A DNA stretch of 64,000 bases, from NCBI RefSeq assembly GCF_046719765.1, contig NZ_JABEBY010000015.1:22507-86506 (forward strand), given 5' to 3'. The notes beneath the pieces are model-generated. The model worked only from the letters and a program-made list of their open reading frames with translations, made no database searches and was not told where the DNA came from. Of the stretch, positions 44,134 through 54,636 are shown piece by piece. Each line of letters opens with the position of its first letter. Position 1 is the first letter of the stretch. Origin of the DNA: Halonotius sp046719765. Its GTDB lineage: Archaea > Halobacteriota > Halobacteria > Halobacteriales > Haloferacaceae. The position numbers were made by a program, and so were the translations under genes.

Positions 44134-45275
44134 CCGACGACATTGTCATCATCGGCGGCGGTACCGGCGGGGCTGTGCTTGCCAACGACCTTGCGGAACG
44201 ACTCGGCAGTGAGATCGATGCCGGGGAGGTACGCGTCCGACTCCTCAACGACGGCCCGGATCACGTCTACAAGCCGGTCTGGCTGTACGTCCCGTTCGGC
44301 AAACGGGAGCCGGCCGACGGGCGGCGGCCCCTCCGAGAGCTGATCGACAACCGCATCGAGATCGAAGACACGCGGGTCACCGAGATCGATACCGACGCCA
44401 AGCAGCTCCAGACGACCACGGACGCAACGCCGATCGGCTACGATCACCTCGTTGTCGGCACCGGCTCGACGCTGGCGGCCGACGAGGTACCCGGGCTGCA
44501 GGAAGGTGGCCACGACTTCTACAGCGAGGACGGCTCGCTGGCACTCCGTGAGGAGCTGCTGTCGTTTACCGAGGGCCACCTCGTGTTGAGCGTCATCGGC
44601 AGCCCACACATGTGTCCGGCCGCGCCGCTGGAGTTCTCGTTTATGACCGACGACTGGTTCCGCAAACGCGGGCTTCGGGAGGACATCGAGATCACCTACA
44701 CCTACCCGATCCAGCGCGTCCACGGCAACGCCCAGATCGCCGAGTGGGCGCAGCCACTCATGGAAGAACGCGACATCAACATTGAGACGTTCTTCAACGC
44801 CGAGTCGGTCGATCCAGATGAGGGGGTGCTCACGTCGATGGAGGGCACCGAACTCGACTACGACCTGCTGGTGGCGATCCCACCCCACCGCGGGGTTGAC
44901 ATCGTTGAGGATGCCGGGCTCGGCGAGCGCGGCTGGGTCGATGTCGACAAACACACCCTCGAAGCCGAACACGCCGAGGATGTCTACGCGCTGGGCGATG
45001 CGGCCGCGACCGGCGTTCCGAAGGCCGGCAGCGTCGCCCACTACCAGGCCGGCACAATCGGACAGCGACTTGCCAGCGAGGTACGCGGCCAGGTACCGAC
45101 AGCGGCCTACGACGGCAAGACCATCTGTTTCATCGAGACAGGGATGGATTCGGCCTCCTTCGTCGAGTTCGACTACCAGAATCCGCCATCGCCGATCTCG
45201 CCGTCCCAATCGATTCACTGGTCGAAGCTCGCCTACAACGAGTCCTACTGGCTCACCGCGCGGGGGTTGATCTGA
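44130..45275 (+). CDS. Sulfide:quinone oxidoreductase-like flavoprotein
   Basis: 381 residues. N-terminal FAD motif IVIIGGGTGGAVLANDLA, VVGTGSTLA, and the segment SPHMCPAAPLEFSFM with Cys162; a second Cys is Cys333 in TICFIETGMDS. YALGDAAATGVPKAGSVAHYQAG binds the flavin ring. The two Cys residues are in the positions of the redox disulfide/persulfide Cys of SQR proteins. Probably oxidises sulfide or persulfide on the membrane face and hands sulfur to the TusA protein encoded upstream. ATG overlaps tusA. Confidence 0.87.
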   Translation: MTDDIVIIGGGTGGAVLANDLAERLGSEIDAGEVRVRLLNDGPDHVYKPVWLYVPFGKREPADGRRPLRELIDNRIEIEDTRVTEIDTDAKQLQTTTDATPIGYDHLVVGTGSTLAADEVPGLQEGGHDFYSEDGSLALREELLSFTEGHLVLSVIGSPHMCPAAPLEFSFMTDDWFRKRGLREDIEITYTYPIQRVHGNAQIAEWAQPLMEERDINIETFFNAESVDPDEGVLTSMEGTELDYDLLVAIPPHRGVDIVEDAGLGERGWVDVDKHTLEAEHAEDVYALGDAAATGVPKAGSVAHYQAGTIGQRLASEVRGQVPTAAYDGKTICFIETGMDSASFVEFDYQNPPSPISPSQSIHWSKLAYNESYWLTARGLI

Positions 45276-45276
45276 G

Positions 45277-46011
45277 ATGAGCGACGCCGAAACAGAGTCG
45301 GCTGCTGTCGACGACAACGGCGATGCCGATGAGGCCAGCAGCGACAATGCTGATGACGCCAGCAACAGCGATGCTGATGACGCCAGCAACGGCGATGCCG
45401 ACGGTGTCAGCAACGATGACGCCCTTGAAGCCGCCATCGCAGAGAACCCCGAGGCGGTCGCCGACTTCGTCCGGCGACTCGATGCGGTTAACGAACTGCT
45501 CGATGTCGTCACCCTCGGTGAGGCCGCGATGACCGACGAGATGGTCGTCGAACTCACCGGCACCGCTGAGACGCTGGCGGCCTCGGCCGACGGCGTTGCG
45601 ACCGACGAAACCGTCAGACTGGCCGAAACAGTCGGCGAAAACGGCGAAGACCTCAGCGACGCGCTCGAAACGGTGCTGGAACTCCAACGCGAGGGTACCC
45701 TCGACGACCTCGCAGAGCTTGGCAACGTCGCCGGGCTCGCCAACGCAGCACTGACAGACGAGATGGTTGTCTCGTTGGCCGGCACCGGCTCCTCACTTGG
45801 GGAGCTTGCCGACACCGCCAGCGACGACGACACCAGAGAAGGCCTCAAAACGCTCCTCGACAGCGTCGGCGCGGCTGAACAAGCCGATCCCTCGTCTGTC
45901 GGGGCGATCGGACTCGCAAAGGGGCTCCGCGATCCGGAGATCAAACAGGGCCTGGGCTACCTGTTTGCGGTTGCGAAAGCCCTCGGCCAACAGCAAGACG
46001 AGGACACGTAA
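45277..46011 (+). CDS. DUF1641 family protein with acidic repeat tail
   Basis: 244 residues. The N-terminal 48 residues are an acidic tract with four copies of an 8-residue repeat (ADxASxxD-like). The rest is DUF1641: AVADFVRRLDAVNELLDVVTLGEAAMTDEMVVELTGTAETL and NVAGLANAALTDEMVVSLAGTGSSLGELADTA; it ends in GLAKGLRDPEIKQGLGYLFAVAKAL. The family is regularly encoded beside SQR-like or formate dehydrogenase genes, with unknown function; it may be an accessory of the flavoprotein. It lies one base after the SQR stop, so it is the third gene of the operon. Confidence 0.9.
   Translation: MSDAETESAAVDDNGDADEASSDNADDASNSDADDASNGDADGVSNDDALEAAIAENPEAVADFVRRLDAVNELLDVVTLGEAAMTDEMVVELTGTAETLAASADGVATDETVRLAETVGENGEDLSDALETVLELQREGTLDDLAELGNVAGLANAALTDEMVVSLAGTGSSLGELADTASDDDTREGLKTLLDSVGAAEQADPSSVGAIGLAKGLRDPEIKQGLGYLFAVAKALGQQQDEDT
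45325..45420 (+). repeat. Four 24-base coding repeats (acidic linker)
   Basis: Four adjacent 8-codon units encoding ADEASSDN, ADDASNSD, ADDASNGD and ADGVSNDD. Length is likely to vary between strains through slippage or recombination. It acts as a disordered acidic tail. Confidence 0.75.
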
Positions 46012-46023
46012 GCAGAACAGCGG

Positions 46024-46299
46024 TTACAGCGCGTCGTCGGAGTCGTACTCTTCGGCCATCCGCGTCGCTTCGGTTTCGTAGTGCTCGCGGGTGTCGGGGT
46101 CGTCAACGACACCGAGGTTGTCAGCCGGCACCGTGAGACTGACCGGCGTCTCGCGGTGGTCGCCGCTGAAACTCGTCAGCGCGCGCTCTTTGCGGAAGTC
46201 CTGTCGCCCATCGGGCGTGGCATACGTGAGGATGATCAGGTTCTGTTCGTCATCCGAGTAGGTGCGCTCGACGAGCCAGACGCGCGTTTCGGTGGCCAT
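46024..46299 (-). CDS. Conserved haloarchaeal hypothetical protein
   Basis: 91 residues: TETRVWLVERTYSDDEQNLIILTYATPDGRQDFRKERALTSFS followed by an acidic C-terminal helix. Strand-rich start, no known domain. Its ATG overlaps the stop of the aminotransferase gene upstream by one base, so both share an mRNA. It may be a small partner of that enzyme. Confidence 0.65.
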   Translation of the reverse strand: MATETRVWLVERTYSDDEQNLIILTYATPDGRQDFRKERALTSFSGDHRETPVSLTVPADNLGVVDDPDTREHYETEATRMAEEYDSDDAL

Positions 46300-47408
46300 T
46301 ATGTTGTCTCCAACGCCGCGAGCACTGAATCGATTTCGGCGGCCGTCGAAACCGCATGCACCGACACGCGAATCGCGTCGGGGTGTGGCAGCGACCGAAT
46401 CACGATCCCCTCCTCAGCGAACCGCTCGACGGTTGCCTCGGGGTCATCGACGGCGATCGACACCAGCCCCGATTCGTGTGCCTGTGGGCTCAACAGGGCC
46501 TCGTCGTCGATGCCGGCTTTCAGTCGGTCAGTCAGCGTCGCGATCCGATCGGCGATCCGCTCGACGCCGACCGATTCGATGGCATCGATCGCCTCAATCA
46601 GGCCGGCGTGTGGCCCCGGCGAGGTGGTGCCGATCTCGAAGCGTTTCGCGCCGGGTTCGTAGGTCAACTCGGCGGCCGTCGGCTCGGTGACACTGCGGTA
46701 GCCGACCGCGCCCGGTACCATGGTGTCGGCGACACCACGGTCAACATAGAGGAAGCCCGAGCCCCAGGGCCCAAGCAGCCATTTGTGGCCGGCTGCAGCC
46801 ACGGCATCAGCACCCCACGCATGGACATCCATCGGGAGCTGGCCGGGCACCTGCACCGCATCGACGAGGGTGAACGCGCCGGCCTCGGCGGCGATATCGA
46901 CCAGCTCGGCAACGGGTAGTTGTGTGCCGTGTGTCCACGTCACCGCACTGAAACAGACGAGCTTGGCGTCGGCAACAGCCTCGGTGTAGGCGTCGATATC
47001 GACCCGGCCGTCGGTGGTTTCAACGACACGTACCTCGACACCCTGCGCTTTGAGTTGTTGCCACGGCAGCGTGCCGGCCGGATGTTCCAGGTCGGTGCGG
47101 ACGACCACGTCGCCGGGGTCGAAGTCGATCGCGGTGGCGATCCGGTTGATCCCGTCGGTCGTGCTTTCGGTGAGGGCGACCTCCTCGGGGGCGGCCCCGA
47201 TGAACTCGGCGACGCGCTCGCGGGCGCGGTCGTAGCCCGCAAAGGCGGTCGTGTAGGGGTCGTCGGTGCCGGAATGAAATTCGTGGTCGGCGACGGCGTC
47301 GCTGACCGCCTCAACGACGCACTCCGGACTCGGCCCGTGGGCCCCGAAGTTGAGATACGCCGACTCCTGTAAGCCCGGCACGTCGGCACGGAGTTCCCGC
47401 GGTGTCAT
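46299..47408 (-). CDS. Class V aminotransferase
   Basis: 369 residues with the fold of cysteine desulfurases and isopenicillin-N epimerase. The PLP Lys is in AAGHKWLLGPWGSGF and the conserved DAVQVPGQLPMDVHAWGADA precedes it; LNFGAHGPSPECV near the start and FEIGTTSPGPHAGL near residue 260. The active-site Cys loop of SufS or IscS is missing (the usual RxGxxC segment near the C-terminus is replaced by HPDAIRVSVHAV), so I do not call it a cysteine desulfurase. The substrate is unknown. ATG at 47408. Confidence 0.82.
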   Translation of the reverse strand: MTPRELRADVPGLQESAYLNFGAHGPSPECVVEAVSDAVADHEFHSGTDDPYTTAFAGYDRARERVAEFIGAAPEEVALTESTTDGINRIATAIDFDPGDVVVRTDLEHPAGTLPWQQLKAQGVEVRVVETTDGRVDIDAYTEAVADAKLVCFSAVTWTHGTQLPVAELVDIAAEAGAFTLVDAVQVPGQLPMDVHAWGADAVAAAGHKWLLGPWGSGFLYVDRGVADTMVPGAVGYRSVTEPTAAELTYEPGAKRFEIGTTSPGPHAGLIEAIDAIESVGVERIADRIATLTDRLKAGIDDEALLSPQAHESGLVSIAVDDPEATVERFAEEGIVIRSLPHPDAIRVSVHAVSTAAEIDSVLAALETT

Positions 47409-47472
47409 CGCTCACCACTCCGGGGAGCAGACGGAAAATCGTCGCGGCCGAGACAGCGCGCCGCCACGGCGG

Positions 47473-47817
47473 TTAGGCCGTGTAGCCGGTGACGGTGTCT
47501 TCGAGCGCGTCGCCGGTCTGGGCACCGACCATGCGCTCGGCCTGTTCGCCGTCAGCATAGACCAACAGCGTCGGGATGCCCTGCACGCCGTGTTGGCCCG
47601 CCAACGCTTGGAATCGGTCGACATCGACCTTGAGTACCGCCGCCGCGGTGTCCTCGGCGAGAGCCTCGATCGTTGGCTCCATCATCTGACAGGGGCCACA
47701 CCAGTCAGCGTAGAAGTCAACGAGCACAGTATCATATCGGGAGACGATATCGGCGTACTCGTCGGCGTCGGTCAACTGGATCGGTTCGGCTGGCGCGGCA
47801 TCGGATTGTGAACTCAT
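47473..47817 (-). CDS. Thioredoxin
   Basis: 114 residues from the ATG at 47817 (GTG one codon earlier). The active site WCGPC is at residues about 39-43 (VDFYADWCGPCQMMEPTIEALAED), with the conserved cis-Pro segment GIPTLLVYADGEQAERMVGA. It reduces disulfides, for example in the Msr proteins. A TATA-like TTTTACG near 47845 lies upstream. Confidence 0.93.
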   Translation of the reverse strand: MSSQSDAAPAEPIQLTDADEYADIVSRYDTVLVDFYADWCGPCQMMEPTIEALAEDTAAAVLKVDVDRFQALAGQHGVQGIPTLLVYADGEQAERMVGAQTGDALEDTVTGYTA

Positions 47818-47934
47818 CACCTCAGGGTATGAGCCATCAACGTAAAACTGTTTTGGGAAATTGCCACAATACTACAACACAATTGATCGGCGATGACCGT
47901 TTTTGCCAACGGCGCGATCCCGCGAGGGCGTCGG

Positions 47935-48351
47935 TTACGCGCCGAGCCAGCCGCGCAGTTGGGCGGCCGCTTCGGCGGCAACCGCGCCGAACAGTCCTTG
48001 TGGAGAAAGCTGTATCTTCGACAGCGACGACACACGGCTCAGGAGGCCGCTACTACCATCGGGAACGTAGTGGGCAACCGACTGTCCACGAACACGGATG
48101 ACGGCCGGTGAATTGAACACCAGCGGCGTCTCCGGCGGGAGCGCGTCCGTCTCGGGCAGCCAGTAGCCGGCGGTTGCGGTGATGTTCCGCTGGAGGTCGT
48201 ACAGCGCGAACAGCCCGCTGAGGCTGTCGACATCGACGACAAGCGTGCCGTCGGCGGTCGTGATCGACACGTCCGCGCGGTCGGACTGGAGGGTCAGATC
48301 CGCCCCCACGACGAGTTGCTGCGGGGCCGATCCGGACTCGGCGTCGGTCAC
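47935..48351 (-). CDS. Conserved haloarchaeal hypothetical protein
   Basis: 138 residues, GTG start at 48351. Beta-rich (LVVGADLTLQSDRADVSITTADGTLVVDVDSLSGLFALY ... PLVFNSPAVIRVRGQSVAHYVPDG) with a helical C-terminus. No domain recognised. It lies five bases downstream of the 71-residue gene on the same strand, in the operon headed by NAC. Confidence 0.6.
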   Translation of the reverse strand: MTDAESGSAPQQLVVGADLTLQSDRADVSITTADGTLVVDVDSLSGLFALYDLQRNITATAGYWLPETDALPPETPLVFNSPAVIRVRGQSVAHYVPDGSSGLLSRVSSLSKIQLSPQGLFGAVAAEAAAQLRGWLGA

Positions 48352-48356
48352 ACTCG

Positions 48357-48572
48357 TTACTCGTCGTTTTCGCTCGTTCGGATCGTCAGCGTGCCGTCAA
48401 GCCGCCAGCGGGCGTGGTCGGCGTCCTCGCCGACCTTGTCGGGCACGTCAACATGCATATCCTCAAACTCGTAGGCGATCTCGGCGCCGCGGCCCGTCAG
48501 CCGCTCGTAGAGTCCGATCGCCAGTTCCGGCCAGGTTCGTGTCTCGTCGATCTCGGTTTCGTCTGATGCCAT
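48357..48572 (-). CDS. Small acidic hypothetical protein
   Basis: 71 residues from the ATG at 48572 (an upstream frame is weaker). Sequence ETRTWPELAIGLYERLTGRGAEIAYEFEDMHVDVPDKVGEDADHARWRLDGTLTIRTSE looks like a compact alpha-beta protein. Same operon as trmI and NAC; 44 bases after trmI. Function unknown. Confidence 0.6.
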   Translation of the reverse strand: MASDETEIDETRTWPELAIGLYERLTGRGAEIAYEFEDMHVDVPDKVGEDADHARWRLDGTLTIRTSENDE

Positions 48573-48616
48573 TGTATCTCGATACACGGTCGGCAACGGC
48601 ATAGTGCTTCCGGCGA

Positions 48617-49342
48617 TCACCGCCTGGCGAACGTCAGATACCCCGTATGGCCGACACCCGCAGTCGACGGTCGTGTCCCCCGGTCGTCGACGGTGAGTTC
48701 CCGCTGAATCGTCTCAACAGTCTCGATGTCAGCCAGTCCAGCCGCCTCGGCCGCCTCGACGCTCGCCCGTGAGTTCTCGACAAATGGAGAGTAGACGGCG
48801 AGATAGCCGCCGGCGGCGAGGAGGTCGGCCGCGTCGGCAACGACCTCGGGTGCGTCCTCGGTGTCGAGCGTCAGCAGATCAAACGGCTCGCCGGCAGCGA
48901 GATCGTCGATCGCATCGGTGATATCGCCGGTGCGCACGTCGACCGCCTCGGCGACGCCGGCGACGACCATGTTCTCCCGCGCCACGTCGGCGAACTCGGC
49001 GTCCTGCTCGTAGGTCGTCACGTCCGCGCCGAGGCGGCCGAGATACGCCGCGAGGATTCCCGTGCCAGTCCCGGCGTCGAGCACGCGGTCGCCGGCGGCC
49101 GCGCCGGTGTGGCCGATGACAAGGCCGATGTCGCGTGGCATCATCGGCGCGCCGGTGCGTTCGAGATGGTTGAAGAGATCAGGACCGCGAAGCTCGCGGG
49201 CGCTGAACTCCTCGCCGAGATGTGTCTCAAGCGTGTCACCGGATGCCACGTCCTCGGGGATGTCGACGACGCCGAGGTCGGTGTGGAGTTCGTCGCCTGG
49301 TTCCCGAAGGTACTCCCGGTCGCCGTGAACGAGGAGGATCAC
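48617..49342 (-). CDS. trmI: tRNA (adenine-N1)-methyltransferase (TrmI-type)
   Basis: 241 residues, GTG start. N-terminal beta-domain LLVHGDREYLREPGDELHTDLGVV; SAM-binding VLDAGTGTGILAAYLGRLGADVTTYEQD; catalytic-domain RTGDITDAIDDL and LDTEDAPEVVADAADLLAAGGYLAVYSP. Archaeal TrmI makes m1A at positions 57 and 58 of tRNA. It overlaps the NAC gene by four bases (GTGA), so it is translated with the ribosome-associated chaperone. Confidence 0.93.
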   Translation of the reverse strand: MILLVHGDREYLREPGDELHTDLGVVDIPEDVASGDTLETHLGEEFSARELRGPDLFNHLERTGAPMMPRDIGLVIGHTGAAAGDRVLDAGTGTGILAAYLGRLGADVTTYEQDAEFADVARENMVVAGVAEAVDVRTGDITDAIDDLAAGEPFDLLTLDTEDAPEVVADAADLLAAGGYLAVYSPFVENSRASVEAAEAAGLADIETVETIQRELTVDDRGTRPSTAGVGHTGYLTFARR

Positions 49343-49740
49343 TCCAGGCGGCTGATCGCCGCGGCGGGTTCGCCGTCCGCGGCTTCGAGGGCTTCGCGGG
49401 CCTCGCTCGGCGAGACGCCGGTCTGGGAGGCGACGAGCTTGATATCGGACTCCGGGATCTCGTCGTCAGCGTCGTCGCTGGCGTCGGCGGTGTCCGTGTC
49501 ACCGCTTTCGACCGCACCGGCCGCGCCCGAGGCTTCCTGTTGGTCGGGTTCGCCGACAATCTGGTAGGTCTGGGTGCCTTGGGCGTCCATCCGGGTGATC
49601 TCCGGGGCGTCGAAGACGAGCTGTTCGCCGTCGTTCGTCGTGATCGTGACCGACTCGGCGTCGATCTCGGTCACGTCGATCCCCATCTGTTCCATCATCT
49701 GCTGCATCTTCCGTGGGTTCATACCGCCGCCTCCAAACAT
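49339..49740 (-). CDS. nac: Nascent polypeptide-associated complex homologue
   Basis: 133 residues from the ATG at 49740. FGGGGMNPRKMQQMMEQMGIDVTEIDAESVTITTNDGEQLVFDAPEITRMDAQGTQTYQIVGEP is the NAC domain; after an acidic linker comes the UBA domain (IPESDIKLVASQTGVSPSEAREALEAADGEPAAAISRLE). Binds new chains at the ribosome exit. First gene of a translation-linked operon with trmI. Confidence 0.95.
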   Translation of the reverse strand: MFGGGGMNPRKMQQMMEQMGIDVTEIDAESVTITTNDGEQLVFDAPEITRMDAQGTQTYQIVGEPDQQEASGAAGAVESGDTDTADASDDADDEIPESDIKLVASQTGVSPSEAREALEAADGEPAAAISRLE

Positions 49741-49913
49741 ACCCCGTCGTTCAGCCGGCGGCAGCAAAAGCATGGCGAAGCCATACGGGCCGTGGGCGGG
49801 TCAACCAGCCGCAGTCAGGTGGGGCTTTCGAGATGGTTTCAGTTGCTCTGGTGTATCTGAATACGACCTCGGCGGAGTCACGCTTTTGCCGGTGCCGCTC
49901 GTCGGCCACAGCC

Positions 49914-51590
<1,677 letters not shown>

Positions 51591-51623
51591 AACCAGTATG
51601 CCGGCCACGATTGTGGTCATACA

Positions 51624-51633
51624 AATTTTTTAG
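51624..51633 (+). promoter_or_regulatory. TATA-like element before the first inserted kinase
   Basis: AAATTTTTTA ends 27 bases before the ATG at 51661. Confidence 0.4.
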
Positions 51634-51660
51634 ACGGTAGGTAATTTGAGTTACAGATCA

Positions 51661-52794
51661 ATGGACGGTGACGCTGAAACGTTGTGTGAGCTGTTTGTCA
51701 GGGAACGAGCGGACGTGGCCGGCGAGGTGGTCGTCGAGACCAGCGATCTCGTCTTGTCTGCGGCCGACGACGACTCACCGCTGTGGGCGATCGCCGAGAA
51801 CAACGCGGAGCTCACGAGACGCATCTACCGGGAGGATCTCACGGAGATCGTTGACTGCATCGAAACCGCAACCGAAGGTGGCGACCCCACGGCGACGACC
51901 GTGCGGGTGCAGCTGTCGGCCGACGAGTGGTGTCTCTTCGAGTTTACCATCTATCCGGCAGGCCATTTCACGGCCGAGACAGGGCTGATATTTACCGGAC
52001 AAAACGTGACACAGGAACATTTCACCGCCCAGCGGCGAGAGGTGATAACCCGCGTGCTGCGACACAATCTCCGCAACGACATGGAGGTCGTCAGCGGCTA
52101 TCTGGAGATCATCCGACAGCAGTGTGAGCACGCCGATCAGTCGGCGATCGACGAGGTCGCGGCGGTCGCCGACAAGCTGCTGTCGCTGGGCGAAAAGATG
52201 CGGGAAATCGACGCCCGGCTCACCGATTCGAACAACCGACTCCGGCGGGTGAATCTCCGCGAGACAACGGCCCGCGTCATCGAGGAGTACCACGCGGCCC
52301 ATCCGGCGGTCACCTTTCGCGTCAACGTCGGCGACCACGCCATCGCCGGCAACTCTCTCGTCGGTGATGCTATCGCGGAGCTGATCGAAAACGCCATCGA
52401 ACATACGACGGCGGCCGACGAGGAGATCGTGATCAGGATCACCACCGAGAAGCGGGCCGACGGCTCGAAGATCGATCTCACCGTTGTCGACAACGGCCAA
52501 GGGATTCCCCAAGGCGAGGCCGAGGCGATCTCCGAGGCGACAGAGTCAAAACTGAACCACAGCAGCGGGGTCGGTCTCTGGCTCGTGAAATGGATCACCG
52601 ACACGATCAACGCGACCTTCGATATCACACAGCGCGCAGACAGCCCCGGGACGCGGGCGACACTCGGATTTCGCGCCGCCGAGGGGGTCGACGACAGCGA
52701 CCAACGGTTTGCGGAGCTCCACCAGAAGACGATTATCCGCTCCGAGCTGCCCGACACCGACTCGGCCGATATCGTGACCTCAACGAGAGGGTGA
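51661..52794 (+). CDS. Sensor histidine kinase, paralogue 1
   Basis: 377 residues from the ATG at 51661. An N-terminal PAS-like region (residues 1-125: strands with WCLFEFTIYPAGHFTAETGLIFTGQNVT) precedes the H-box VLRHNLRNDMEVV near residue 131 (His about 134), N-box ENAIEHT near 243 and G-box DNGQGIP near 277; the kinase core ends in SGVGLWLVKWI. Acidic linker end. A response regulator is not adjacent. Same overall layout and size as the kinase at 53134, so they look like duplicates. Confidence 0.85.
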   Translation: MDGDAETLCELFVRERADVAGEVVVETSDLVLSAADDDSPLWAIAENNAELTRRIYREDLTEIVDCIETATEGGDPTATTVRVQLSADEWCLFEFTIYPAGHFTAETGLIFTGQNVTQEHFTAQRREVITRVLRHNLRNDMEVVSGYLEIIRQQCEHADQSAIDEVAAVADKLLSLGEKMREIDARLTDSNNRLRRVNLRETTARVIEEYHAAHPAVTFRVNVGDHAIAGNSLVGDAIAELIENAIEHTTAADEEIVIRITTEKRADGSKIDLTVVDNGQGIPQGEAEAISEATESKLNHSSGVGLWLVKWITDTINATFDITQRADSPGTRATLGFRAAEGVDDSDQRFAELHQKTIIRSELPDTDSADIVTSTRG

Positions 52795-53133
52795 GCGGTC
52801 GAGCCTCACCACCCCAGTGTCGGCACCGTCGACCGCCCGCCAGCGTCACCACTAGCATCGCCCATCCACCGGAACCACCACCATCGACAGACAAAAATCG
52901 CCCGCAGTTCCCCGATCCCACTCGGCTGTGAGGGGTGCCAACTCCACAAAGATAAATAAGGTTCGGTTTGTCGGAACCTCTGTTCAGTAATAGAAAGCTT
53001 ATTTCGTGTTCGCAGTACATTTGTGTTGGTTTTCGTATTGTTAGTGCCGTTTTATTACCCATACGCACCAACACAGTCCTGACCCATCAGTCGACACGGT
53101 CGCCGGGATGATGACAATGAGAGGAGGGAAACA
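52795..53133. other. Intergenic region between the two kinases
   Basis: About 340 bases; A/T-rich between 52950 and 53080 with many TATA-like words (for example AGATAAATAAGG near 52948, CTTATTTCG near 52998) and a small AGGTTC...GAACCT inverted repeat near 52958-52978. A Shine-Dalgarno-like GGAGG is seen about 10 bases before the GTG at 53134. No gene. Confidence 0.4.
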
Positions 53134-54171
53134 GTGAGTAACTATCCACGAACCGAGGGCACGAACCGTTTCGAACGATTGTTTAACGAACTCAATGAGG
53201 CTGTTGTTGAGTTTGAGCTGGTTGACGGCGCTCCAGTGATTATCCAGGCGAACGCGACGTTCACCGAGACCTTCGGTCACGGCACAGACTCGCTGAGCGG
53301 CGTCTCGCTCAACGATCTCATCGTTCCAACTGACCGCCGGGCGGAGGCCGAACAGTTCGATCAGCAGACGGCTGCCGGCGAAACGAACGCCGCGGTCGTC
53401 GAGCGGGTAACCGCCGACGGTCGCCGACAGTTCGTCTACCGAGGCGTGCCGATCGAAAACGACCACGGGTTCGCTATCTACACCGACGTGACCACGGAGC
53501 TACGGCGGGAACGCCATCTCGATGTGCTCCAGCGCGTTCTCAGACACAACCTCCGCAACGATGTGAACGTGATCGATGGGCAAGCCGAGAAGATCCGTGA
53601 GTTGACCGACAACGAGGAGATCCGGGACGCCGCGAACTCCATCAGCGACACCGCGTGTGGACTGGCCCGCCTCAGCGAGGAGGCCAAAACTGTCGACCGC
53701 GTCCTCGGTGGATCACCCACGTTGGAGCCAACCGATATCACGGCCATCATCGAGCGGGTCGTCACGGTCTGCAGCGAGGAGTTTCCCGCCACGACGATCA
53801 CGACCGACTGCCCGACAGCCCTGCTCGTTGCGGCCGACGCCAGCCTCCGGGTGCTCGTCGAAAGCCTCGTCGACAACGCGGCCAGACACAACACGGCCGC
53901 CGAGCCGACGGTATCGGTGACAGCCGCGGTCGTCGACGATGCCACCGCCGAGTTGGTCGTCGCCGACAACGGGCCGGGGATTCCGGCGACCGAGCGGGCG
54001 GTGATCACCGGCGACCAGGAGATCACGCCACTGCATCACGGCAGCGGGCTCGGCCTCTGGCTGGTGCGGTGGATCACGGATCGCTACGGGGCCGACCTCT
54101 CGATCGAAACGCCGGTAAGCGGCGGGACAACTGTTCGGATCGCTTTTGATCGCGCGCTGATCAGCGCGTAA
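53134..54171 (+). CDS. Sensor histidine kinase, paralogue 2
   Basis: 345 residues starting at GTG, preceded by GGAGG. PAS domain (residues 10-125: AVVEFELVDGAPVIIQANATFTETFGH ... VPIENDHGFAIYTDVTTELRRERHLD), H-box VLRHNLRNDVNVI near residue 134, N-box DNAARHN near 246, G-box DNGPGIP near 278, and HGSGLGLWLVRWI. No membrane segment. Closely resembles paralogue 1 in architecture. Confidence 0.87.
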   Translation: MSNYPRTEGTNRFERLFNELNEAVVEFELVDGAPVIIQANATFTETFGHGTDSLSGVSLNDLIVPTDRRAEAEQFDQQTAAGETNAAVVERVTADGRRQFVYRGVPIENDHGFAIYTDVTTELRRERHLDVLQRVLRHNLRNDVNVIDGQAEKIRELTDNEEIRDAANSISDTACGLARLSEEAKTVDRVLGGSPTLEPTDITAIIERVVTVCSEEFPATTITTDCPTALLVAADASLRVLVESLVDNAARHNTAAEPTVSVTAAVVDDATAELVVADNGPGIPATERAVITGDQEITPLHHGSGLGLWLVRWITDRYGADLSIETPVSGGTTVRIAFDRALISA

Positions 54172-54246
54172 CGCGGTGGATCAACGGCTCCACTGGCACC
54201 GTCATCGACCGCCCGATTTTATCTGGCTCTCGCCGCAACGCTCGAC

Positions 54247-54630
54247 ATGAACTTTCATCACGCCGGGATCGCCACCGAGGACGCCGCCGGGCTCGCAGAC
54301 CGCTACGCCGCGCTGTTTGAGGCGTCGATCGTCCACGAAGAACGGTTCGATGGGATGGAGATCCGCTTTCTCGACCTCGGTTCAGGCTATTTTGAGCTCT
54401 TGGAACCACGCGAAAACGGGCCGATCGCGGACTATCTCGACAGCCACGGCCCCGGAATCCACCACCTCGCACTCAGCACCGCCGACATCGAGGCCGCCCT
54501 CACGCGGGCCGCCGACCAGGGGATCGACCGTATTGACGACGAGCCACGGCCCGGGGCGTGGGGCCATGCGGTCGCCTTTCTCCACCCATCGTCGACCGGT
54601 GGCGTGTTGATCGAGTTCGTCGCCGACTGA
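54247..54630 (+). CDS. mce: Methylmalonyl-CoA epimerase (VOC family)
   Basis: 127 residues. Vicinal oxygen chelate fold: FHHAGIATEDAAGLADRYAALF, with metal ligands in the first His (residue 5), GIHHLALSTADIEAAL (second His) and the Glu near the C-terminus (GVLIEFVAD). It converts S- to R-methylmalonyl-CoA, feeding the mutase encoded at 49914. In many haloarchaea mce follows the mutase directly; here two kinases intervene. Convergent with the peptidase gene. Confidence 0.92.
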   Translation: MNFHHAGIATEDAAGLADRYAALFEASIVHEERFDGMEIRFLDLGSGYFELLEPRENGPIADYLDSHGPGIHHLALSTADIEAALTRAADQGIDRIDDEPRPGAWGHAVAFLHPSSTGGVLIEFVAD

Positions 54631-54636
54631 CCGGGG

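Noticed and set aside
45325..45420. Possible CRISPR-like repeats
   Set aside because: Units are in-frame acidic codons inside a gene, with no spacers.
46299..47408. Cysteine desulfurase (SufS/IscS) assignment
   Set aside because: The active-site Cys loop is not seen.
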